Part shown: positions 26,575 through 34,714 of the stretch, piece by piece
Layout of the letters: every line of letters starts with the position of its first letter
Numbering within the stretch: position 1 is the stretch's first letter
Assembly: GCF_002802965.1 (NCBI RefSeq)
Contig: NZ_NXGA01000001.1
Span: 2,516,548 to 2,580,547 of the forward strand
Length of the DNA stretch: 64,000 nt
DNA from: Sporolactobacillus pectinivorans
Lineage (GTDB): Bacteria > Bacillota > Bacilli > Bacillales > Sporolactobacillaceae
Reading direction: 5' to 3'
Notes under the pieces: generated by a model
What the model was told of the DNA's origin: nothing
The model's database searches: none
What the model saw: only the letters and a program-made list of their open reading frames with translations
Made by a program: the position numbers and the translations under genes

Positions 26575-26769
26575 TTTTTCAGAAAACATTGTGAAGGCTT
26601 AATATAAGTGTTAAATATTTCCTTTGAACAAGCGATTTTGTGACAATTGTGTAACTTCAGTACATCTCTTTTGAATCAGCAAAAAAAGAAAACTATGATA
26701 AATTTGATGCAAGGAATTCATCTGCAGGATTCAGGATGATTTTCCTGGTGTGCCAAAGGAGGAAACAAA

Positions 26770-27636
26770 ATGTCAGAACAAACAGTTACAGCATCTTCAT
26801 CAGGCACTTTTAAAATCGGCGGTGATCTGTCGGTCAATCGGCTCGGTTATGGAACGATGCAGCTGACCGGCCCCGGTATCTGGGGAGATCCGAAAGATCC
26901 CGATGAAGCGGTACGCGTGCTTCAGAAAGCTATTGATCTCGGTGTTAATTTTATTGATACAGCTGATGTTTATGGTCCTTACGTTGCCAACGAATTCGTT
27001 AAAAAAGCGCTCCACCCTTATCCGGATGATCTGGTGATCGCAACCAAGGTAGGGTTTACTCGTCAGGGACCGGACAGATGGATACCTGTCGGCCGGCCGG
27101 AATATCTTCGGCAGCAGGTCGAAATGAATCTGCGCACTCTAGGTGTCGATCGCATTGATCTTCTTCAGTTACATCGGATTGATCCCAAAGTTCCACTGGC
27201 CGATCAGATCGGTGAATTGGCACTAATGAAGATGGAAGGAAAAATCCACCACATCGGACTGAGCCAGGTCAGTGTTGGCGAGCTTCAGGCAGCTAATGAA
27301 ATTACGCCGATCGTCTCCGTTCAGAACCTTTATAATTTGGCAAAACGAGATTCAGAATTGATCCTGAATTACTGTGAGAAACATCAGATCGGTTTCATTC
27401 CTTGGTTCCCGCTCGCCACGGGCGCTCTGGCAAAAGAAGGCGGACCGCTGGATCAGATTGCAAAGAAATATGATGCAAAACCGGCTCAGATTGCCCTTGC
27501 CTGGCTGCTGAAGCGATCACCGGTCATCCTTCCGATCCCCGGAACATCTTCTGTCGCTCATGTCAAAGAAAATATCGCTGCAGCCGGAATCAAACTGAGC
27601 GATGAAGATTTTCAGGCTCTTTCTGCGGCTGTGTAA
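26770..27636 (+). CDS. Aldo/keto reductase
   Basis: 288 residues, a second NADPH-dependent reductase in the window but of a different subgroup (no close similarity in the termini). Asp/Tyr in FIDTADVYGPY, Lys in VIATKVG, His in LLQLHRIDP; cofactor loop PIPGTSSVAHV. AAAGGAGG precedes the ATG. Divergent from the VanR-like gene and closed by its own terminator. Substrate unknown. Confidence 0.92.
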   Translation: MSEQTVTASSSGTFKIGGDLSVNRLGYGTMQLTGPGIWGDPKDPDEAVRVLQKAIDLGVNFIDTADVYGPYVANEFVKKALHPYPDDLVIATKVGFTRQGPDRWIPVGRPEYLRQQVEMNLRTLGVDRIDLLQLHRIDPKVPLADQIGELALMKMEGKIHHIGLSQVSVGELQAANEITPIVSVQNLYNLAKRDSELILNYCEKHQIGFIPWFPLATGALAKEGGPLDQIAKKYDAKPAQIALAWLLKRSPVILPIPGTSSVAHVKENIAAAGIKLSDEDFQALSAAV

Positions 27637-27676
27637 TCGGGTTTTCAATCGAAGTATTCTGAATGAAAATTTTATG

Positions 27677-27714
27677 AAAAAGGAACTTTTCACTATGAGG
27701 AAAAGTTCCTTTTT
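27677..27714 (+). terminator. Terminator after the aldo/keto reductase gene
   Basis: AAAAAGGAACTTTTC pairs with GAAAAGTTCCTTTTT around an 8-nt loop. Confidence 0.85.
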
Positions 27715-27853
27715 CTTGTTTCTACTTAACGATAGTTAGGTTGAAACAAGTTGAGTGATAAATAACTAAAATGAAACGGGAGCACGCAGCCATTTATTAT
27801 GGTAAAATTAACTAAATTGCGTTTGAATCCAATCGAACAGGATGATTTTCTCA

Positions 27854-28294
27854 ATGAAGTCAGATTTAAAAACACCCAAAGTCTTAGCGGCTATTTCTTT
27901 GATTTTACTGATAATCTTTCTTATCTCGCTGCTAATCTTTGACCTCACAATGGAGCACAACACCGCCTTACGCACATTGATCATTAATATATATAATCAT
28001 GATCCCAAGGTACAAAGAGATGCGGCAAACGGCGCTTTGACGATTACGGCAGAACAATTTGCGGCAAATACGATCATTTACTTAAAAAAGGCATTAATCT
28101 ATTCCATAAGTTTTTTATTAGTCATGTGTGCCATGAATGGGGCGGGAATTTTCTGCATAAAACGTTATCCACGGGGTTCCGCAGTTATTTTTATTATAAA
28201 TGGAATGCTATTAATTTTTACAGCGATCATCCCTGCCTTATTAATTCCGGTTGGCCTGATCCTTTTGAGGCGAACAAAAAAAGCGATTGTCTGA
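27854..28294 (+). CDS. DUF4064-like small membrane protein
   Basis: About 146 residues. One N-terminal membrane helix, an extracytoplasmic loop of about 50 residues (AANGALTITAEQF), then three helices and a basic tail (RRTKKAIV). Same layout as the DUF4064 protein near 14.6 kb, though sequence similarity looks weak. The ribosome site is poor (AGGA about 12 nt before the second ATG), so the start is uncertain. Function unknown. Upstream of the tRNA gene on the same strand. Confidence 0.6.
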   Translation: MKSDLKTPKVLAAISLILLIIFLISLLIFDLTMEHNTALRTLIINIYNHDPKVQRDAANGALTITAEQFAANTIIYLKKALIYSISFLLVMCAMNGAGIFCIKRYPRGSAVIFIINGMLLIFTAIIPALLIPVGLILLRRTKKAIV

Positions 28295-28420
28295 CCGCAA
28301 CCGTTATTCGTGCTCTGCAGGATGGCCTTTCATTGATTCACTTGACCACTCTTGCCGACCGCAGTACAATGTAACAGCTGACAGTTTACAACTAATGCCG
28401 TTTAAGTCTTGTTACATCAT

Positions 28421-28494
28421 CGGAAAGTAGCTCAGCTTGGTAGAGCACATGGCTGGGGGCCATGTGGTCGCAGGTTCAAATCCTGTCTTTCCGA
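28421..28494 (+). tRNA. tRNA-Pro (anticodon GGG)
   Basis: Full cloverleaf: acceptor CGGAAAG/CTTTCCG, D arm GCTC/GAGC, anticodon stem CATGG/CCATG with loop CTGGGGG (anticodon GGG), T arm GCAGG TTCAAAT CCTGT, discriminator A. CCA is not encoded. No integrase gene lies nearby. Confidence 0.95.
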
Positions 28495-28579
28495 TAAACA
28501 GTTTTATTGAGGAAAATTTGAAGATCCCCTAGAGAAAAATCACTTAACGTTCATTGGCAGAGCGTTTGATAGTTTCTCT

Positions 28580-28627
28580 GGCCTCCAAGCAGGTACAATC
28601 GAGTAGATGACTTGGAGGTCCTTTTTT
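28580..28627 (+). terminator. Terminator downstream of the tRNA
   Basis: GGCCTCCAAG pairs with CTTGGAGGTC (one G-U), followed by a T run. Confidence 0.75.
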
Positions 28628-28802
28628 ATGCTGATTTCATTATTTCGTAGGAAAATATTAATATAATCTCAACACGATTCTAAAACGTAGCCCTCTCTTT
28701 CAATATAGAGCTGTTCTCTACTAATACCTGACTTTTTCCATTAATTTCATGCAGGAAATCAGCATCTTTTGCAGAATTATGTAGTAAAAAGGAGATGGTT
28801 TT

Positions 28803-29015
28803 ATGGCTGAGCCAAAGTGCCCGGAGTGTGGAATCGTCGGCATGGATCACATTGTCTCTGAGAAGAGTATTCAGAGCAGCCCGATAGGTGATCCATGGTT
28901 CAATGTAGCATTCTGTGATCAGTGCGGTCATATCTATGGCGTCTTCGCAAAGACTGTGAATCATCCTTCTTCAACAATTCCACCGGTACCGAAACATTAT
29001 TTTACCCGATCATGA
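28803..29015 (+). CDS. Small zinc-ribbon protein
   Basis: 70 residues. Two Cys pairs, CPECG at residues 6-9 and CDQCGHIYG at residues 38-41, form a zinc ribbon like that of transcription factors TFIIB/TFIIIB, a label such proteins often receive by automatic annotation without support. AAGGAGA lies before the ATG, and a perfect terminator follows, so it is a real single gene. Function unknown; could bind DNA, RNA or protein. Confidence 0.8.
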   Translation: MAEPKCPECGIVGMDHIVSEKSIQSSPIGDPWFNVAFCDQCGHIYGVFAKTVNHPSSTIPPVPKHYFTRS

Positions 29016-29017
29016 TC

Positions 29018-29043
29018 GAAGGGCACCCATTCAGGTGCCCTTC
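29018..29043 (+). terminator. Terminator after the zinc-ribbon gene
   Basis: GAAGGGCACC and GGTGCCCTTC around the 6-nt loop CATTCA. Confidence 0.85.
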
Positions 29044-29086
29044 TGCTTTGATTGATTCGCATTAAAACCGGAAAAAATTTTTTACT

Positions 29087-29419
29087 TTACAGGCAGACCT
29101 GTCGAGGGGTCAAGGAAAAGTTTCCTAGTTTTTGACCCTTGTCCGAAATGGGCATATTTTCGATTGAACCAGCAATGGCTCTTGTACCGGGGTTCGCTGC
29201 AAATCCTGGTTCTCCGGATGTTTTGTTTGCCACGTTCGGATAGGTTCCGAAATAGGGATCAAACGAAATATTTTCATCGAATAATACAATAAGACGCTTG
29301 ATCGGCGTTGTCATCCTGATTTTTAAACCGCTCACCGAAAATGTCTTCAGAACAGAACGATCTGCGGCCATCGGGCTTGCGTCTTCGAAAGAATAAAAAC
29401 TATGCCGGTCCAATTTCAT
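29087..29419 (-). pseudogene. Remnant of a phospholipase C/phosphoesterase-type gene
   Basis: The middle of this 110-codon frame (TPIKRLIVLFDENISFDPYFGTYPN, in two runs here, then EPGFAANPGT) matches the N-terminal catalytic part of the Pfam phosphoesterase family (phospholipase C / acid phosphatase AcpA), normally about 400-700 residues and secreted. There is no signal peptide, the metal-binding segment ends early, and the tail is unrelated. It is a truncated remnant. Confidence 0.75.
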
Positions 29420-29453
29420 TTGATTTTCATGAAAAAGAATTTTACACCATCTC

Positions 29454-29963
29454 CTACTCCCTCACCAATCGGTATGAATAACCGAGTTTCGTCTTAACGT
29501 CCTTCTTAAAACCGCATTTTTCAAAAAGTCCTTGCGACGCGGTATTGTAGCTGTATATTTCCCGGACATGAAGTTCTTTTAATCCCTGATCGTACGCCCT
29601 TTCAATCAGAGTCTGAATGACCTGAAAACCAATGCCTTTTCCCCGTAAACCGGCGTCGCCAATGACAATCGGCAAATCACGGATCGCAAGCGTAACATCG
29701 CCAATCGCCTGAAAAAGGTTGTCCTTTTTATATTCAATATAATAAAGCTCTCCCAAATCATTCAGAGCAGCATACATACGCGACAGAGTTTCCTCACTGT
29801 ACGGTTTTCTACCTGGTCCGTCGACAAACCGGAGCATTTTCTCATCCTGATACCACCCTAAAGCTTGCGGAATAATTCCATTAAATTTTCTCAGCCGCAG
29901 CTGTTCAGAAATGAAAAGAAAATCCGGCTGATTTTCTTTGAATATATTCATGGCGGGATCCAC
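29454..29963 (-). CDS. GNAT family N-acetyltransferase
   Basis: 169 residues. The acetyl-CoA loop is GLRGKGIGFQVIQTLIERA; ELHVREIYSYNTASQGLFEKCGFKKD follows as usual. The start ATG is preceded by GGATC, a weak site. It sits between the phosphoesterase remnant and the HXXEE protein gene on the same strand. Substrate unknown. Confidence 0.85.
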   Translation of the reverse strand: MDPAMNIFKENQPDFLFISEQLRLRKFNGIIPQALGWYQDEKMLRFVDGPGRKPYSEETLSRMYAALNDLGELYYIEYKKDNLFQAIGDVTLAIRDLPIVIGDAGLRGKGIGFQVIQTLIERAYDQGLKELHVREIYSYNTASQGLFEKCGFKKDVKTKLGYSYRLVRE

Positions 29964-29989
29964 CTTCGTGCACGATTAAAAAATAATGT

Positions 29990-30526
29990 TCACAATATTT
30001 GTGTGGAAATGAGACATTTTTCATTAAACATTACGTGAACCGTAGAGTTTATCAGTTTCGAAGCAAGTTTAAACATAACAGGTATGAGCAAAAGGATACA
30101 TAATGCCATAATTATTGTCCCTAACAACAATCCACTTATCGAGATGAATCGATACTGAATGCTTCTAATGATCATTATTGTGTGGATTGGAATAATTAAG
30201 GAGAGACCTGTCATTAAACCGGGAGAATACTTTTTTTCGACAATCGTCAAAAGCAGATGTGGAAAAATGACGTTTAGCATCATTATGGCAAGAAAGCCAA
30301 AGTAAGCATATTTTACTATCGAATTTTGCGGATAAAAAAGGAACATAGCAGTGATGAAATAAGCAGCGGCGGTCACTGCAATGACAGCAAATAAAAACTG
30401 ATCTTGTGTAATAGCTTTGTGCCGCTGCATCTTTGAATCCATTGTCATTTGAATCAACCAGATTCCCTCTTCCGTATTATGCAGAGAGATGGTGAATAAA
30501 AAAAGCAGAAAGATTGATGTATGCAA
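29990..30526 (-). CDS. HXXEE domain membrane protein
   Basis: 178 residues with about five membrane helices. The family-naming HxxEE motif appears as LHNTEEGIWL near residue 15, and NVIFPHLLLTI and PGLMTGLSLIIPIH match the later conserved His and Pro segments. The TTG start has GGGAGGAG about 12 nt upstream. HXXEE proteins are uncharacterised integral membrane proteins; the conserved His/Glu suggest metal binding, which is inference. Confidence 0.75.
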   Translation of the reverse strand: MHTSIFLLFLFTISLHNTEEGIWLIQMTMDSKMQRHKAITQDQFLFAVIAVTAAAYFITAMFLFYPQNSIVKYAYFGFLAIMMLNVIFPHLLLTIVEKKYSPGLMTGLSLIIPIHTIMIIRSIQYRFISISGLLLGTIIMALCILLLIPVMFKLASKLINSTVHVMFNEKCLISTQIL

Positions 30527-30622
30527 AATAACGGAACTCCTCCCTGTTTAATACTTTTTTCTGTTTGCTTAACTTATCAACCTCTGATGCCCCCACGGCA
30601 ATACGTATTTCGTTCAAAAAAT

Positions 30623-30940
30623 TTACAGTAAGGGGAAAACATTAATGATCGGTTCCTCATATGGATGAACGCTTTTAATAACCCTTTTCACATCGCCAAT
30701 GCTTTCGTAGGGACATCTGAACTCCATTTTACATTCTGAACCTGAGGAAATTTTACCAACTTCTCCATCGTACGGATTTGCTCCTTCCAAAGGTCTCCAG
30801 TATCCCCTCACTTCTGAATAAGATAGGACATGATCATACTTTCCAACCTTAAGAACACCCATCTCATTCAATCGGTTTCTCAGTTTCACAATAAATACTT
30901 CTGGAATCAGCACTTCAACCTTGCAGTTTTTAATAGTCAT
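30623..30940 (-). CDS. YqfO/CutA-like small protein
   Basis: About 105 residues. The segment KVEVLIPEVFIVKLRNRLNEMGVLKVGKYDHV (given in parts: KVEVLIPEVF, LRNRLNEMGV, GKYDHVLSYSEVRGYWRP) and the end SVHPYEEPIINVFPL match the PII-like domain inserted in NIF3/YqfO proteins, also found as a stand-alone protein. GGGAG lies before ATG 30940. Such proteins may bind metal or a small ligand; role unknown. Confidence 0.75.
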   Translation of the reverse strand: MTIKNCKVEVLIPEVFIVKLRNRLNEMGVLKVGKYDHVLSYSEVRGYWRPLEGANPYDGEVGKISSGSECKMEFRCPYESIGDVKRVIKSVHPYEEPIINVFPLL

Positions 30941-31010
30941 TTTTTCTCTCCCATTCATCATCTATTATTTAATTCCTTCAGCATGCTGCGCAGCAAGGGG
31001 GCAGACAATG

Positions 31011-31799
31011 TTAATCCATATTCTTCTTGAATTTTTTCCAACCACTCGCATACGTCCTTTTTACTCCATGAATTCCTGAAACTGAATACACAGCAGCCCA
31101 AAGAAACATACCGGCAATGCACGCAAACTTGTCCCAAAAATGACCGGTACAGGCCTCTTTTAACAAGATATTTTGCTTATTCTCGTCCCGTTCTTGAAAG
31201 GCTTCAGTAAATGATCGGAAGGATTTTTTCTTTCGGGCGATTGATTCCGCACTGTTCCAGTCATAATGGTTAATCCTTTCGTCCATTGAAAGGAAATGGG
31301 CAAGTCCTTCATCAAAAAGTAAAAAATCCATTTTCTCCTGATAAGGCGCAGCACGGTTTTCCGGATAATCCTGATGCAGCAAAATATGTACACATTCATG
31401 CGTCAGCATCGCCCTGACAATTTCCGAAGCACGATGCCAGCCGTAGCGGGTAAATCTGATTAAATCAAAAACAATCACTTCTCTATGGTCGGCATCCTCT
31501 CTGACCATTGCTTCATAGGGATACGGGCAGCCTACAACTAATTGAATAGAAATTGTGCTCAGCCGCTGTTCTGATTCCGGAAACAGTTCATTCCAGATTT
31601 CATAATTAAACGGGACAAATGATTGAATCTCTTTATAGACGCTATTTCGAATTTCCAGGACTTTGGAAGATAAGTTTTTGTCCGGTTCTTCAAACAAATA
31701 ATGGCCTTCTTCTATTTCAGAAAAAATCCATGAATCAGAATAATTTTGAGATGGAACCTCTTTTAAATAATCATCCACAATCGTAGCGTCTATTTTCAA
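31011..31799 (-). CDS. Putative zinc metallopeptidase (HExxH)
   Basis: 262 residues, not assigned to a named family. The zinc motif is HECVH in AMLTHECVHILLHQDY (about residue 135), with a possible third ligand Glu in LLFDEGLAHFLS about 35 residues later, the spacing of gluzincins. No signal peptide, so cytoplasmic. The C-terminal part has a hydrophobic stretch (IAGMFLWAAVYSVSGI). Neighbours on the same strand are unrelated small genes. Substrate unknown. Confidence 0.65.
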   Translation of the reverse strand: MKIDATIVDDYLKEVPSQNYSDSWIFSEIEEGHYLFEEPDKNLSSKVLEIRNSVYKEIQSFVPFNYEIWNELFPESEQRLSTISIQLVVGCPYPYEAMVREDADHREVIVFDLIRFTRYGWHRASEIVRAMLTHECVHILLHQDYPENRAAPYQEKMDFLLFDEGLAHFLSMDERINHYDWNSAESIARKKKSFRSFTEAFQERDENKQNILLKEACTGHFWDKFACIAGMFLWAAVYSVSGIHGVKRTYASGWKKFKKNMD

Positions 31800-32015
31800 G
31801 ACTTACACCTTCCGACTTTACCTTTTAAAGAATCTTGAAAGATTATGTCAAGCGCACCTTTTCCTGTCTTATAAGCCAGCTCATCTTCCTTATATCCAAA
31901 AAAATTCATATAAAAGTCCTGGTTCCATGTCTCCATTCCTGTATCGGGAATGATCAAATTACTTACTTCTCGTCGTTGATGTACTTTGGCCTAGTCTCAT
32001 CAGAAGATCAAATGA

Positions 32016-32714
32016 TCAGGAAAGTTTCTGTGCATCTCTTTGATTTACTTCTTGAATGGCCTTTATCAGTAATTGTTTATTGAAATCAGGAAAATAGACA
32101 TCGGTAAACCATAATTCCGTTTTGTCCAATTGCCATAATAAAAAATTGCTTAATCGCTTCTCTCCGCCGGTTCGGATAAACAGATCCGGACTGGGCAGGT
32201 TTTTTGTAAACAAATGTTTTTCAATCGTTTCTTCATTGATACCATCAACAGACATGGCCGAGTTGCACACCTCACTAATTATTGTCTTAGCCACAGTGAG
32301 AATCTCATTTTTCCCTCCATAATTCAATGCGAAGTTGACAGTAAGTTTATCATTATTCTTCGTCTTCTCCGCCGCAATCTCCACAGCCTTTCGTGTTGGT
32401 TCCGGAAGCCCATTTATATTGCCCGAAAAAATCAACTTAATATCCTTCTGAATAAATTTTGATAGTTTTGTATGCAAAAATTTTACGGGCAGTTTCATAA
32501 GATCATCCACTTCAGCTTTTGGACGTTTCCAGTTCTCTGTAGAAAAAACGTATAGAGTTAGTATTTTGATATTCAATTCCAGCGCTGCATCTATTGTTCT
32601 TTCCAAAGCCTGGGCACCAGCAAAATGACCCTGGCTTCTTGTCATTCCTCTTTGTTTTCCCCATCGTCCGTTGCCATCCATCATGATGGCAACGTGGGTT
32701 GGCATGCGATTCAA
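32016..32714 (-). CDS. Isoprenyl (polyprenyl diphosphate) cis-synthase
   Basis: 232 residues of the UppS family, which adds isopentenyl units to farnesyl diphosphate. The catalytic MMDGNGRWG starts at residue 11; LTLYVFSTENWKRP, NFALNYGGKNEI, LFIRTGGEKRLSNFLLWQ and ELWFTDVYFPDF are conserved. The TTG start has GGGGAGGA about 8-9 nt upstream. The housekeeping uppS is usually next to cdsA and frr; this one is not, so it may be a second copy. The usual TSG-Glu seen in RTSGE is RTGGE here. Confidence 0.88.
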   Translation of the reverse strand: MNRMPTHVAIMMDGNGRWGKQRGMTRSQGHFAGAQALERTIDAALELNIKILTLYVFSTENWKRPKAEVDDLMKLPVKFLHTKLSKFIQKDIKLIFSGNINGLPEPTRKAVEIAAEKTKNNDKLTVNFALNYGGKNEILTVAKTIISEVCNSAMSVDGINEETIEKHLFTKNLPSPDLFIRTGGEKRLSNFLLWQLDKTELWFTDVYFPDFNKQLLIKAIQEVNQRDAQKLS

Positions 32715-32832
32715 GTGATTCGTCCTCCCCTATTCACATAAACTGACAAGAGTGATGCCTAATTACAAATAAAGAGATTTCATTTTGCTGTTGCACGTAA
32801 AATTTCGAGCTGCACAAGTAAGCTGATTTATA

Positions 32833-33291
32833 TTAGATTTCTTTAAGAAGTTTTTGATACGCCCCGTATGCGTCTTTTCCTTGAAACAGTACCTTAATAA
32901 ATCCCTCTTTTCTATACAGATTTCTTGCAACGAGATTATCTATATCGACTCCAATTGACATTTCTTGATACCCTAAATCTCTGGCATAATCAATAAGAAA
33001 GTTTATAATTTGACTTCCGATCCCTTGATTTCTAAATGCCTCTTTTACTATTAATCTGGATAAATAAATTCGTTTGCCTTTTATTGTGTAATCGGAATCA
33101 TTCATATCAAAAACTAAAGAACCCTCACCAATAAATTCATTATTCTTTACGTAGACAAAGGTGACTCTATTCCCAGTGATCAATTCATTGTAGAATTGAT
33201 CAGCTAATTTTTGTTGCTTTTTCATATCCCAAATGTTATTGCACTTAAAAAACTCATCTACCTCCATTTTTCTAATGTCGAGTTGTTTCAA
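32833..33291 (-). CDS. GNAT family N-acetyltransferase
   Basis: 152 residues. AFRNQGIGSQIINFLIDYA is the acetyl-CoA loop; DIDNLVARNLYRKEGF is the last conserved block. The TTG start has AAGGGGGG 6 nt upstream. It follows the Nudix gene by 49 bp and may be the last gene of the DUF2785-purM-HD-Nudix series. Substrate unknown. Confidence 0.85.
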   Translation of the reverse strand: MKQLDIRKMEVDEFFKCNNIWDMKKQQKLADQFYNELITGNRVTFVYVKNNEFIGEGSLVFDMNDSDYTIKGKRIYLSRLIVKEAFRNQGIGSQIINFLIDYARDLGYQEMSIGVDIDNLVARNLYRKEGFIKVLFQGKDAYGAYQKLLKEI

Positions 33292-33340
33292 GCTATTCCC
33301 CCCTTTCTATCCTATACTTCTTACCGGATTAACGAGCTGA

Positions 33341-33970
33341 TTACAGTTCTTGAAGTTTTTTCTCTATGCGTTTAATTATTTGTGTCACATATTCTTGGCT
33401 ATGGGGAACCCATTCATTAATTGAAATAAGTTTTTCAACCGCTTTCTTCTGACTGCGGGTTTCATCGAATCCCGATGCCTTTATGAAATCCGTGTGATTT
33501 GAAAGATGTGTCTTAAACTCGGACAGGGATATTTTGTATAATCCTGAAACCTCTTCTTCCTGGAACTTAAAATCTTTAATTTGAAAGTGATTTACATAAA
33601 TATATATATGACAAAATTCACGATCAATAAAGTTTGAGGTGATCATCTCATCCTTGACTATGCCCAGTGAGATAAGATCATCTATTTCAATGGGTATGCC
33701 TAATTCTTCACGAACTTCACGGATGCCTTCACGATCGGATTCATCACATTTAATATATCCGGCTGCCGTTATATCATATAGATCGGGAAAGTCCCGTTTT
33801 TCATGGCATCTTTGTTGAAAATAAATAAACCAACCTCCTTCTGTGTTTTTTTCGACAAACCAGCAATGAAATGTTTCATGCCAGTATCCTTTTTCGTGAA
33901 TCTCTTTTCTGGATTTGATTCCAATAAAACCGCCGCCCACATTGAAAGCTTTTAATTTTTCATCCGACAT
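33341..33970 (-). CDS. Nudix hydrolase family protein
   Basis: About 209 residues. It belongs to the Nudix group that resembles isopentenyl-diphosphate isomerase (YfcD-like): GYWHETFHCWFVEK, then a Nudix box beginning GYIKCDESD and ending REVREELGI. The box is one residue shorter than the canonical Gx5Ex7REUxEExGU, which may affect metal binding. ATG 33970 lies 2 nt after the stop of the HD gene, indicating coupling. Nudix enzymes hydrolyse nucleoside diphosphate-linked compounds; substrate unknown. Confidence 0.85.
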   Translation of the reverse strand: MSDEKLKAFNVGGGFIGIKSRKEIHEKGYWHETFHCWFVEKNTEGGWFIYFQQRCHEKRDFPDLYDITAAGYIKCDESDREGIREVREELGIPIEIDDLISLGIVKDEMITSNFIDREFCHIYIYVNHFQIKDFKFQEEEVSGLYKISLSEFKTHLSNHTDFIKASGFDETRSQKKAVEKLISINEWVPHSQEYVTQIIKRIEKKLQEL

Positions 33971-33972
33971 GT

Positions 33973-34602
33973 TTACTGAATCTCCAATGCTGTCTTTTGC
34001 TTTAGATCCATATATGATTCGGCTAACCAAGGGTGGATTACTTTTAATTTATCTTTTTGTTCCCAGAGATAATCAATATATGAAAATGCCCCTTGCTCCA
34101 ATGAAACTGTCAATGATTTCTTTAATACTTCAATATATGGAGGCGTTCCAGTTTGATCCCATTCAATTTTATCGGCCACAAAAACAATGAGTTCCAAGAG
34201 AGATGGATCTTTTTTTAACGTTGTATGACACTCAATCGCATTCAATATTGCTGGATCGTGTACTTGAAACAATTCCCTTGCCATCACTTTTGAAATTTTT
34301 TGATGAATAATCATCGGAAAAGCCTTTTCTTCTTCTAAAATATCTATTCCTAGCTGCTTTGCAATATAAAGACGTTGATGGGCGGGGAATACTGCACTAA
34401 TATCATGTAAAATGCCGGCTATTTCTGCTTTTTTCTCAGAACTGTGATACCTTTGTGCTAATCTTTTTGATTCTAAGCTAACACGTTTTGAATGTTCAGC
34501 TGTTTCAGTTAAATGATGAGTCTTTAAAAATTCATAAGCATCGGTAACAATATGCCCGGTAAAGGTAAAGTTTCGGACTAATTCAGTGAATTCTTCTTCC
34601 AT
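33973..34602 (-). CDS. HD-domain phosphohydrolase, YqeK-like
   Basis: About 209 residues. HD-domain metal ligands are visible as His37 in TAEHSKRVS, His66-Asp67 in GILHDIS, MIIHQK, ECHTT, and Asp in FVADKIEWDQTG. The arrangement is that of YqeK, a diadenosine tetraphosphate hydrolase, but the extended C-terminus and location differ from the nadD-linked gene. ATG 34602 is preceded by AGGTGA; the frame extends 11 codons further. Next to purM and coupled to a Nudix gene, which suggests nucleotide chemistry. Confidence 0.85.
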   Translation of the reverse strand: MEEEFTELVRNFTFTGHIVTDAYEFLKTHHLTETAEHSKRVSLESKRLAQRYHSSEKKAEIAGILHDISAVFPAHQRLYIAKQLGIDILEEEKAFPMIIHQKISKVMARELFQVHDPAILNAIECHTTLKKDPSLLELIVFVADKIEWDQTGTPPYIEVLKKSLTVSLEQGAFSYIDYLWEQKDKLKVIHPWLAESYMDLKQKTALEIQ

Positions 34603-34714
34603 AATCATCACCTGAGTTCTCTTCTTCTCAATCAAAATAAGCTACGAATATCCTTCGTTCGTTGAAATCTCTTATCATATGGACATTCTTATAGTAAATT
34701 AGGCTGACCGACCG

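Noticed and set aside
28421..28494. Attachment site for an integrated element at the tRNA
   Set aside because: No integrase gene and no second copy of the tRNA 3' end was seen downstream.
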